A stretch of DNA of 36,083 nucleotides, taken from a virus. The stretch's first letter is position 1; the number at the start of each line of letters is the position of its first letter. The DNA lies in IMG/VR virus record IMGVR_UViG_3300050011_000138, positions 1-36,083 of that record; one strand, written 5' to 3'. Positions 1 to 7,620 of this stretch are shown here, piece after piece. Both the position numbers and the translations under genes were made by a program. The notes beneath the pieces were generated by a model. The model searched no databases. It was not told the origin of the DNA and saw only the letters and a program-made list of their open reading frames with translations.

Positions 1-3000
1 TACGCACCTCCGGGAGTTTACACCAACGTAATCCTCCAGACCAGTTCGGCTCCTACGCTGGGGACTGCCCGCATTCCCGTGATTATCGGTGAGGGTCAGC
101 AATTTTTCAACAGAAGCAACGTTGAATTGTTCCGTGGTTCCTCCTCAGTTCAGGACGACCAATCGGTCAATGAGAATATCTCGAACCAAGTCACAGGGTT
201 GGCTCGCTGCTTCCAGACAAGCTTCTATCCCGTCACAGACGGTTCTGGCAGAGGCGTTATCACGAATGACCCGACCAAAGTTCAGGTCACGGCAATCGAT
301 CCTCAGGGCAACCTGACCCCCGTTACAGTCATTTCGCTGAACGGTGCAACGGGTGAGTTCTGCACACAACTCATCATTCCTTCGGGCTATGAACTTCTCA
401 TCACCTACAACTTTAAGCGCGGTGATACGTTCGTCGGCATCGGCGGTGTGGCCCCGTATAATGTCCCCGAAAATCTTCTATCACAGGTTCCGAGCACGGC
501 AACTCAGATCGTAAACGGGTTGACAGGTAGCCCGCCTCTATCTGGTCATGTTGTAGTGAGCCTCACCAACCCGGGCTTTGCGGGCAACTTCGTCACCCTG
601 CAATTAGTGGATTCTTCTCCCTCATCAGGTGTGCCCGATGCTCTGGCGGTTTCTGGTGCGGGCACCAACGCCATCGCGATCAATATTCGCAAGTCCGATG
701 GTTCGGCTCGCACCTTGGCCGATCTCGTGAACCTCATCAATGCGGGTATCCCGACGCTTAATGGCGGCGACTTGACAGTGAGCGCCATCACAGGCGATTC
801 CGCAGCGGCACTTTCGGCGACTTTTGTGGTAGTGTCGGTCAGCCCAGTTACTACGGCGCTGGGCTCAGCGGCAAACTACGCCATCCTCGCATACAGCGGT
901 ATCACCAACACTGGTTCATCTGTCATCACAGGCGGTAACATCGGTTCTGCTCCGACACCCGGCCCAGAGGCAGGCTTTACGTTCACGGCCCCAGCCGCGA
1001 TTGACAATACCAACGCAGCAGCGGCACGAATTGCTGGTCAGGCAGCGGTCACCTACTACAGTGGTTTGACCCCAACTCAGTCGGGTCTCGCTAACCTCAG
1101 CGCCAACAATGGCGGCGGCGGGGTAGGTGTATACCACGCTGGCGTTTACTCTGGTGGTGCGCTGGATATCCCAACGAGCATCACGCTGGACGCACAAGGC
1201 AATCCTAACGCCGTGTTCGTCTTCATCGCTGCATCCACAACGGTTCTTGAGAGTGGTGCATCGGTCCTGCTGACTAACGGTGCTCAGGCCGCTAACGTAG
1301 TTTGGGTGGTCGGTAGCAGCTTCACACAGATCGGCAATAACAACACGATGGTTGGTACCATCCTCGCCTACGCCTCAATCTCGCTGGATGGTGGCTCCCT
1401 CAACGGTCGCGCTCTGGCGGTTGGCGGCGGCAATGGCGCTGTAACTATCGCGGCGGCTGAAGCTGTTAATGTGTCTGCGGGTAGTAATTCGACTACCGTT
1501 GGCACGCCGGGTGCGATTCTATTCGCGGGTGGACACGGCGGCAACAGCAATACAGTATTCAAGGTGGCTCATGCCCCAATCACGGACGGCACTAACGGCG
1601 GCGTGGTCACGACCGATGTAACCAAAGTCATTGTTCAGGTGAACGGTAGCAACGTTACAGTTGCGTCATTGAACGGGGCAGCGGGAACCTTCACACTGGC
1701 TTCGCCTGTTTCCGCGCCAATAGCGTTGGGTGGGACCACAACGTCCTTCACGATCCAATACTACTTCAACACATGGCAGAATACCTACGACCTGATTCCA
1801 GCGGCGAATGTCGCTTCGATCACGCAGGTAGGTCTCGGCCCGAACCGTTCGGACTTTGTTCAGGGAACGGATTACGTCCTCGGTACAGTTACTACCCCAG
1901 ACGGAACCGTGCTTCAGACCATCAACTGGGGTGCTTCGGTATCCTTATCTATCGGTCAATCGGCTGCTGGTGAATCTGCGAATTTCACCCCCGCCGAAGT
2001 CACCACCGCATTGCGCGACGACCACGTTTACCTCCAACCATTGGCTGGTGCGGTAAATGGTAAGAACACGGTTTTCTCGCTCCCAGATGTACCGACTGAC
2101 GGAAGCGGCCTCAGCGTTGCGACCGACAACCCCGCATTGGTTCAGGTCTACGTCGGCTCCGATCCACTGGAAGCTTTCCTGAGTGGTGCGAAACAGGTAG
2201 CACAACTTTCTGGTGCAAACCAGCTTGTGACCTTGTACAATCCGCCAGCAGCGGGCAACTTCGTATACGCTTCGTATTACCGCAGCCAGTTGGCTGACCA
2301 CCAATACAGCATCACGGTTGTCAACCCGGGTTATGCAGGCAACGGCACATTCATCATCACCGATGAGCTTGGCCGAGTTATTCCACTTGTAACATTCACT
2401 GGCGGCTCGGTCGCTCAAGCTGGTCCGTTTGCCGACACTGGTGTGGTTTATCCGAACGACTTCTCCGACGCACAGGCTCAGGCTGGTGCGGCGGTCGATG
2501 AAACAGTCACACTGACCTTCAACAACGACGGTAACTCGGTCACGGTTCCTGCGATTCAAGCAACTTTGACGCTGAACTTCAATGCTGGTGCGGGGCATCT
2601 GACTTTCACGGCATCTACCCCGGGCACGGGCGGTAACCTTGTTCAGATCGTAATCGATGCAACCGACACGAATGCAGACCCAATCGTAGTCAACGGTGAT
2701 ATCGTCACCATTTACTCAAGCTGGGCTGGCACTCCTCTGACTCTTGCTCAGATCGCAGCTTTGTTCCCATCTGGCGAAACAATCGATGGTGGACAGGTTC
2801 TCTGCGTAGCAACGGGTACGATCTCAGGTCAAGCTGCGACGACTGGCTCTACGAATTTGGCAGGCGGCACCAACGCAGTCTCCGCTCCCGTCACGCACAG
2901 TTACACGGTCCATTCGAGCGTTTCCAAGGGTTCGGGCTCGATCAACAACACTGGCTACCTCGATCAGACTTACGAAGACCTTGCAACTGGGTTCCGTGTC

Positions 3001-4344
3001 ACGGTTGTCAACCCCGCAGACCACGCTGCATACGGTGTGCCGAGCATCCCGCTGATCTACAATTTCACCCCGGGTGATACCTTAACTTTTACGGTCGCTA
3101 CTGATGCTGCGGGTAGTGCACATCAGGCTGTCCGCAACGCAGGTACGCCGGGTGTTGCTCCAGCACAGGCGAACAATCTGATTGCAATTCAAGGTCTCGA
3201 CACCACGGTTATCTCGGACTTCGGTTCGACCGCTGGCGACTCTGTGATTGTTAGCACATTCAACAAGTCGGGCAATAACCCCAACATCGGTGAGTTCTAC
3301 TATGTCTCGTTCACAACCGCTAAGACGGCGGCTGATTACGCGATCAAGCTGTACACCGATCCAAAGGTTGCTTACGCACAATACGGTGCTCCGAGCACGA
3401 TCAACCGCGTCTCCCTCGCTATCCAGTTGATGGCCGCGAACGGCGTGCAGACCTTCGGCGTCATCCAAGTCCCAGTGGTCCCGGGCACCAATCAGGGAAC
3501 CTCGCAGGACTTCATGAACGCAATCCAAACCCTCACCGTGGCCCTGCCCGGAAACACTACGAAGGCAAACATCATCTGCCCTCTGAGTACCGACCCGACA
3601 GTGCACCAGTTCTTGAGCCGTCAGTTGACGACACAGGCGAACGTTCGTCAGAAGGGCGAGGCAATCGGCTTCGTCGGCTACGACCAGTTCCAGACGCCAA
3701 GCACGATGCGTGCAAACGCTCGCGGTTTGGCAAACAAGCGCATGATCGCAATCGGTGCCCCAGTCGCAGGTATCCTCATTACCAACCCGAACACGGGTGT
3801 GGCGGTGGAATATGCGGTCAGCGGCGAATTCATGGCAGCCGCCATGATGGGCTTGGAAGCAAACCCCTCGAACGATGTGGCTCAGTCCCTCACGTTCCAG
3901 AACTTGGTTGGTTTCAGCCGCTTGCTCGTGACCTACGATGATCCAACAATGGACTCGATGGCTGCGGATGGTTTGACCGACCTGTTGAACAACAACGGCG
4001 CTCTGCTCATTCGTCATTACAAGACCACTGATCCGTCGAATCCGCTCACCAGCGAGCCGACAGTTACCACGATCACGGACTATACCTCACAGGTGTTCCG
4101 TACCGATCTCAACCAGTTCATCGGTCGCAAGCTGCTCGACTCGCTTGTTTCCGACATTCAGGTGGTCTGCAACGCCCGCCTGTCGTCCTTGGTGAACCAG
4201 CAAATTATCAGCGGTTACCAGAACTTGTCGGTTGTGCAAGACCCAACCGATCCGACGCAGGCCGATGTTACCGTCACATTCAAGCCGATGTTCTGCTTGC
4301 TCTACGTCTCCGTGACCTTCATAGTCCAGACGCAGTTGAGCTAA
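1..4344 (+). CDS. Contractile tail sheath protein with inserted DUF3494 (ice-binding-like) domain, 5' partial
   Basis: The frame is open from base 1, where it encodes YAPPGVYTNVILQ, a typical sheath N-terminus, so the true start lies upstream and the GTG at 79 is not the start. The C-terminal part (about 3340-4344) has the sheath layout: a subtilisin-like core segment, then a domain ending in repeated beta strands that would join neighbouring subunits. Sheaths usually have 400-700 residues; this one exceeds 1440. The extra length is inserted beta domains: three Ig-like repeats with the motif TDG..G...T..P..V.V (about 211-420, 1555-1770, 2068-2290), three short V.NP..AGN-type segments (about 552, 2308, 2995), and a DUF3494 domain at about 850-1480 with the hallmark LDAQGNPNAVFVF and NGAQAANVVWVVGSS. 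The sheath polymer contracts during infection, so the insertions probably decorate the tail exterior. Sheath identity is firm; the DUF3494 role is inference. Confidence 0.88.
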   Translation, partial: YAPPGVYTNVILQTSSAPTLGTARIPVIIGEGQQFFNRSNVELFRGSSSVQDDQSVNENISNQVTGLARCFQTSFYPVTDGSGRGVITNDPTKVQVTAIDPQGNLTPVTVISLNGATGEFCTQLIIPSGYELLITYNFKRGDTFVGIGGVAPYNVPENLLSQVPSTATQIVNGLTGSPPLSGHVVVSLTNPGFAGNFVTLQLVDSSPSSGVPDALAVSGAGTNAIAINIRKSDGSARTLADLVNLINAGIPTLNGGDLTVSAITGDSAAALSATFVVVSVSPVTTALGSAANYAILAYSGITNTGSSVITGGNIGSAPTPGPEAGFTFTAPAAIDNTNAAAARIAGQAAVTYYSGLTPTQSGLANLSANNGGGGVGVYHAGVYSGGALDIPTSITLDAQGNPNAVFVFIAASTTVLESGASVLLTNGAQAANVVWVVGSSFTQIGNNNTMVGTILAYASISLDGGSLNGRALAVGGGNGAVTIAAAEAVNVSAGSNSTTVGTPGAILFAGGHGGNSNTVFKVAHAPITDGTNGGVVTTDVTKVIVQVNGSNVTVASLNGAAGTFTLASPVSAPIALGGTTTSFTIQYYFNTWQNTYDLIPAANVASITQVGLGPNRSDFVQGTDYVLGTVTTPDGTVLQTINWGASVSLSIGQSAAGESANFTPAEVTTALRDDHVYLQPLAGAVNGKNTVFSLPDVPTDGSGLSVATDNPALVQVYVGSDPLEAFLSGAKQVAQLSGANQLVTLYNPPAAGNFVYASYYRSQLADHQYSITVVNPGYAGNGTFIITDELGRVIPLVTFTGGSVAQAGPFADTGVVYPNDFSDAQAQAGAAVDETVTLTFNNDGNSVTVPAIQATLTLNFNAGAGHLTFTASTPGTGGNLVQIVIDATDTNADPIVVNGDIVTIYSSWAGTPLTLAQIAALFPSGETIDGGQVLCVATGTISGQAATTGSTNLAGGTNAVSAPVTHSYTVHSSVSKGSGSINNTGYLDQTYEDLATGFRVTVVNPADHAAYGVPSIPLIYNFTPGDTLTFTVATDAAGSAHQAVRNAGTPGVAPAQANNLIAIQGLDTTVISDFGSTAGDSVIVSTFNKSGNNPNIGEFYYVSFTTAKTAADYAIKLYTDPKVAYAQYGAPSTINRVSLAIQLMAANGVQTFGVIQVPVVPGTNQGTSQDFMNAIQTLTVALPGNTTKANIICPLSTDPTVHQFLSRQLTTQANVRQKGEAIGFVGYDQFQTPSTMRANARGLANKRMIAIGAPVAGILITNPNTGVAVEYAVSGEFMAAAMMGLEANPSNDVAQSLTFQNLVGFSRLLVTYDDPTMDSMAADGLTDLLNNNGALLIRHYKTTDPSNPLTSEPTVTTITDYTSQVFRTDLNQFIGRKLLDSLVSDIQVVCNARLSSLVNQQIISGYQNLSVVQDPTDPTQADVTVTFKPMFCLLYVSVTFIVQTQLS

Positions 4345-4354
4345 GGTTTGATGA

Positions 4355-4807
4355 ATGGAAGAGGCAAAGAAGTTTTGTTCGAAATGCGGCGAAGAAAAAC
4401 TCCTTGAGAAGGAATTTTCTAAGCACGCGGGACATGCGGATGGGCGACAGTCCTTTTGCAAGGTTTGTGAAGCCGAGGATAGAAAGATTTATCGGGAAAA
4501 TCCCGATACACGTCCAAAAGCTTTACTTTCGCTAAGGAAAAGCCAGTGTAAGCGGCTGTATGGCATTTCCCTAGAAGAAAAAGAACGAATGTTTCAGGCG
4601 CAAGATTCAGTTTGTGCCAGTTGCGGTTCCACTGAGTCTGGTGGTCAATGGTGTTTAGACCATAATCATTTAACAGACGAGATTCGTGGGGTCGTTTGTC
4701 GGCCCTGTAACTTGATTCTTGGATTCGCTCAAGATTCGATAGAGCACTTGAACAAAGCCGCAGCCTACTTGAGGGCTCGGTTGAAAACAAAGGAAGCAGT
4801 GGCATAA
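4355..4807 (+). CDS. Endonuclease VII-like HNH nuclease, likely free-standing homing endonuclease
   Basis: This 150-residue protein has an N-terminal zinc pair (CSKCGEEK, then CKVC), a middle segment with the YGISLEE motif, and a C-terminal core with CASCGS, the LDHNH metal-binding motif (WCLDHNHLT) and CRPCNLILG. That order matches the recombination endonuclease VII family (PF02945), which cleaves branched or specific DNA with His-Me finger chemistry. An ATG at 4351 is out of frame; ATG 4355 fits an AAGG at 4343-4346. It lies between the sheath gene and a probable virion gene and overlaps the next start by one base (TAATG). Its place inside a structural operon suggests a mobile homing gene, though a role in resolving phage DNA branches is possible. 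Confidence 0.85.
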   Translation: MEEAKKFCSKCGEEKLLEKEFSKHAGHADGRQSFCKVCEAEDRKIYRENPDTRPKALLSLRKSQCKRLYGISLEEKERMFQAQDSVCASCGSTESGGQWCLDHNHLTDEIRGVVCRPCNLILGFAQDSIEHLNKAAAYLRARLKTKEAVA

Positions 4808-5241
4808 TGCAAATACATCCGCAGGTATCACAGGCGAACGGTATTATCAGCGTGAAACTGATAGCTTCATTTGTCGGTGACGCGACTGATGCCGAGGATA
4901 CGGCGAATATTGCGGCTTTTGGTGATCCGCAAGTGAACCTTGCCGGAACGTTTGCTGATCCGAATAACCTCGCGTTTACGTTTTTGTTTCCCGCTACCGA
5001 CATTTATGTGGGGATCACGACGCAGATGGCAGGGAGGGTAGCTCGCTTCATGCTGGCTTTGCCTCGCGCTGGGAATCCGAATCAGCCAGCACCGATTCAG
5101 GGCGAGTTGGATTGCATCACGACGAATCCGAGCGAAGCGGCAGAAGCTTGGTATACAGTTATGTGCACACGTATTCAGCAGCAGATGAACATTCTGCGGC
5201 AGAAGATGCTGGTGCCGACGCTTACGAACTATACGGCTTAA
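4807..5241 (+). CDS. Unknown protein, probable tail component
   Basis: This 144-residue protein matches no family I recognise. It has no signal peptide or membrane helix. Residues 1-90 look beta-rich (ISVKLIASFVGD, AFTFLFPATDIYVGI) and the last 35 residues look helical and end in NILRQKMLVPTLTNYTA. It starts on the TAATG overlap with the HNH gene and is followed 7 bases later by the next gene, so it belongs to the sheath-tube operon. Genes next to the sheath often encode tube, tail-completion or chaperone proteins; I infer a tail role from position only. Confidence 0.6.
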   Translation: MQIHPQVSQANGIISVKLIASFVGDATDAEDTANIAAFGDPQVNLAGTFADPNNLAFTFLFPATDIYVGITTQMAGRVARFMLALPRAGNPNQPAPIQGELDCITTNPSEAAEAWYTVMCTRIQQQMNILRQKMLVPTLTNYTA

Positions 5242-5248
5242 GGGGATA

Positions 5249-6721
5249 ATGATGAGCAAGTTGATGGAACAGCGTAAAGCGGCACAGACAAAGAAGTCAA
5301 CGATTCTCTTGTCCATCGATACGGCTAAGGATGCAGTCAACGTCGGTAAGTCCCTGTTGAATGCATATCAAGCCGAAGGTAAGAACGACCCACAGTTAGA
5401 ACAAGCTGTAAAGCATCTGGAAGAGCTACTTGCTAGTCAGCCAGACCAGATGCAGTCAGAAGGCGCAATGAACGTCGAAGATTATTTCGACGATGCAGTT
5501 TTGCCTGAAATAGCACGTCAAGCCAAGAACGAGGTAGATATGATCGCACAAAAGCGCAGGGAACAACGTCCCGCACAAGTAACTCAGAAGGCACCAGTAC
5601 AAGCCCCAGCCACGCAGCCACAGATGGCTTCTGATGAGAAAACGTCCGCCGTGGGCAACGATGCTTTCACGACTGACCGCGACGAACAGGGTAGCCCCAA
5701 GGCCCCTGAAAAGGCCGAAGTTCCACGTCTCGCTGCCAAGAAGAAGGAAGCACAGCCCGAAGTTGCTCCCATCGCTCCTCCTGCCCCAGCCCCCGCAGCC
5801 CCCGCCGCTGGCGGTGGATCGCTCGACGCCCTCTTCGCCAAATTGCCGTCTGACTTCCTCGCTGACCTCGTGAAGAAGCTGACCAGTCTCGAAGGTTTTG
5901 AACAGGACAAGGATGTACAGGCAGCCGTTGAGAACTTAGCTGGAAAGCTCCAGCAACGTCCAGTGGAAGCGGCTCCCGCTCCCGCAGCGCCCGGTGTTGT
6001 CGCTTCTGCAAAGAAGGCGGACGCATTCGGCGGCAAGCAGGCTCCTCCATTCGGTAAGAAAGACGAAAAGAAAGATGACAAGAAGGATGACAAGAAAGCA
6101 TCCATCAGCCGTCTCGGTTTGAACTTTGTCGCCGCTGAGAAGGAAGCACAAGCCCCGCCCCAGAAGAAAGAATCGAGCGTTGGCAACCCGTTCGCGACCG
6201 CATGGTCGATGTATAGCAATGGTGACAAGATGTCCGCTGTCAAGGCTGCTGCCGATGTACTTGCGAAGATGGCGAGCGGTGCCGCTGGCGGTGCATGGTC
6301 AGCCGATTCGGACAAGGGCAACATCGTCGAAGATGGTGGACGTACACCAGAAGTCGGCGAAGCACACGGCAAGATCGATGAAGCTCCCGCCCATCTGGAT
6401 CGTCCTACGACGACGCTCCCGATCAAATTAGCTGGCGAGATGACGGCCCAAAAAGCTGTAAAGGAGGCGGAAAGGCTGGGCAACGAGTTAAAGAAGACCT
6501 ACCTTGACGCCAAATCAATCTGTACGGTGAACGATAGCCGTCCAGTTCGTGAGTTTGTAGAGAGTATCTTCCGTGCAGGTGACATGGCTGATGAGGCGGT
6601 TAAGACCCTCAACAAGCAGGTTATGCAGGAAGAGTCCGAAGAAGCGGCTGCGAAAGTCCGTGAGAAGAGCAATAAAAAGTCTTCTTTCGGAGGCTTGGCA
6701 CTGGTAGCTTCAGCGGAATAA
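5249..6721 (+). CDS. Lys/Ala/Pro-rich modular virion-type protein with a tag shared with the 29953 gene
   Basis: The 490-residue protein has a helical N-terminus (about 1-120), a long low-complexity linker of Lys, Ala, Pro and Glu, a short helical module around SLDALFAKLPSDFLADLVKKL, a KDEKKDDKKDDKK run, and a helical C-terminus (about 390-490). ATG 5249 and ATG 5252 are both possible starts; AAGGGG lies just upstream. At residues 136-155 it carries GNDAFTTDRD..GSPKAP, nearly identical to a segment of the 29953 gene. Linkers with KKADAFGG, KKASISR and KKSSFGG resemble those in the scaffold-like and 2109-residue proteins. I do not recognise a catalytic domain. Position between sheath and tube suggests a structural or packaged protein, perhaps cut by the phage protease. 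Confidence 0.7.
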   Translation: MMSKLMEQRKAAQTKKSTILLSIDTAKDAVNVGKSLLNAYQAEGKNDPQLEQAVKHLEELLASQPDQMQSEGAMNVEDYFDDAVLPEIARQAKNEVDMIAQKRREQRPAQVTQKAPVQAPATQPQMASDEKTSAVGNDAFTTDRDEQGSPKAPEKAEVPRLAAKKKEAQPEVAPIAPPAPAPAAPAAGGGSLDALFAKLPSDFLADLVKKLTSLEGFEQDKDVQAAVENLAGKLQQRPVEAAPAPAAPGVVASAKKADAFGGKQAPPFGKKDEKKDDKKDDKKASISRLGLNFVAAEKEAQAPPQKKESSVGNPFATAWSMYSNGDKMSAVKAAADVLAKMASGAAGGAWSADSDKGNIVEDGGRTPEVGEAHGKIDEAPAHLDRPTTTLPIKLAGEMTAQKAVKEAERLGNELKKTYLDAKSICTVNDSRPVREFVESIFRAGDMADEAVKTLNKQVMQEESEEAAAKVREKSNKKSSFGGLALVASAE

Positions 6722-6726
6722 AAGAA

Positions 6727-6830
6727 TCGGGGAACGAAAAACGCTGGGTCATCGTGTGGTGAATTTCACTGCCTTAGGTCCGTTAAGGTTACGAGCGATG
6801 AATTGGAACGAAGGTAGTTACGTTCCCCGA
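6727..6830 (+). promoter_or_regulatory. Folded RNA leader upstream of the tube gene, with competing helices
   Basis: The 178-base gap before the tube gene contains a perfect 10-bp inverted repeat, TCGGGGAACG (6727-6736) with CGTTCCCCGA (6821-6830). It encloses a 6-bp helix TCATCG (6749-6754) with CGATGA (6796-6801) and a small hairpin CCTTA/TAAGG near 6772-6789. A second GGAACG at 6805-6810 can instead pair with CGTTCC at 6821-6826, so the outer helix and this hairpin are mutually exclusive. There is no T-run, so it is not a simple terminator. It could be a regulatory leader, an RNA processing site or a small RNA. Confidence 0.45.
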
Positions 6831-6899
6831 GTAGTGATTTCAGTTTTCTGGATTTCGCAACTGTAGTTTAGATACCCCTTTTTAAGGTGGGAGGCAAAC

Positions 6900-7565
6900 A
6901 TGTCCGAAGGTGGATACGTATATCGACAGGGTACATCACCCAACACTGAGACTGTAATTTCGTCTCGGTTCAAAATCTTTACGGATGCCGTTGATGTCGG
7001 CAAGTTCGTAAAGCTGGGCGTAACCTCGTCCTTCACTTACTCAGAATCGAAGACTGTTGATGCGGTTCGTGGCCTCGGCTATGGCGATCAGGTCGCGGAA
7101 CTCGTTCCCGGCGTGACTCAGCCGCTCAGCATCTCGGTCACCCGTACCTGTTTGTATCTGGCGAACCTCATGCAGGTTGTCGGCTACAAGGCAGGCGTGA
7201 GCGGTGCAGTCCGCTCTCTTAAACATCATCGTTGGCCGTTCGACATCAAGCAGGAGATTGTATTCTCCCAACTTGCTACCGAAGACCCGAACGTTGGTCA
7301 GGCAACTCTGGCTGACATCCCGAATGAAGGTGGTCTGAACAACCTTGGCAACCCCGGTCTACTCGCAATCGCGACAGTGTACGAAGGCTGCTGGATGGAG
7401 TCTTACAACACGGCGTTTACGGTTGACACCGCCGCCGTCACCGAAGATTGCACCATCACTGTCACCGACATTTTCGATGTCGCTGGCTCGGTCTACGGCG
7501 AGTTCCTTGACGCAGGTCTTAACAAGGGCGATGCCACGGGACGTTCACTCCTCTACAGCATCTAA
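6900..7565 (+). CDS. Probable tail tube protein
   Basis: This 221-residue protein carries the segment FTYSESKTVDAVRGLGYGDQ followed by VAELVPG, the pattern seen in T4 gp19-type tubes and related phage tube proteins, where a conserved N-terminal beta layer includes a PVRG.G.GDQIAE-like motif. It is beta-rich throughout and has no membrane helix. The GGGAGG at 6889-6894 lies 5 bases before the ATG and is partly covered by a CCTT/AAGG hairpin. In contractile phages the tube gene follows the sheath, as here after two intervening proteins. The tube polymerises inside the sheath and forms the DNA channel. I assign it from the motif and position; no structure comparison was possible. Confidence 0.65.
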   Translation: MSEGGYVYRQGTSPNTETVISSRFKIFTDAVDVGKFVKLGVTSSFTYSESKTVDAVRGLGYGDQVAELVPGVTQPLSISVTRTCLYLANLMQVVGYKAGVSGAVRSLKHHRWPFDIKQEIVFSQLATEDPNVGQATLADIPNEGGLNNLGNPGLLAIATVYEGCWMESYNTAFTVDTAAVTEDCTITVTDIFDVAGSVYGEFLDAGLNKGDATGRSLLYSI

Positions 7566-7579
7566 CGAAACTAGGCTGA

Positions 7580-7610
7580 GGCGGGTACTGGTTATCCGCC
7601 TTTTCCTCTT
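7580..7610 (+). terminator. Probable weak intrinsic terminator after the tube gene
   Basis: GGCGGGTA (7580-7587) pairs with TATCCGCC (7593-7600), including one G-U pair, over a 5-base loop and is followed by TTTTCCTCTT. The T-run is interrupted, so read-through into the next gene, which starts 10 bases later, is likely. Confidence 0.55.
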
Positions 7611-7620
7611 GAGGACTTGA

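Noticed and set aside
3082-4017. A 311-codon open frame on the reverse strand inside the sheath gene
   Set aside because: It is fully antisense to the conserved sheath C-terminal core, lacks a ribosome binding site, and its composition (many His, Cys, Arg, Val) is that of a codon-mirror shadow.
5584-6483. A 299-codon reverse open frame inside the Lys/Ala/Pro-rich gene
   Set aside because: Its Ala/Ser/Gly/Phe-rich sequence is the mirror of the Lys/Ala/Pro codons on the forward strand, and the forward gene has better support.
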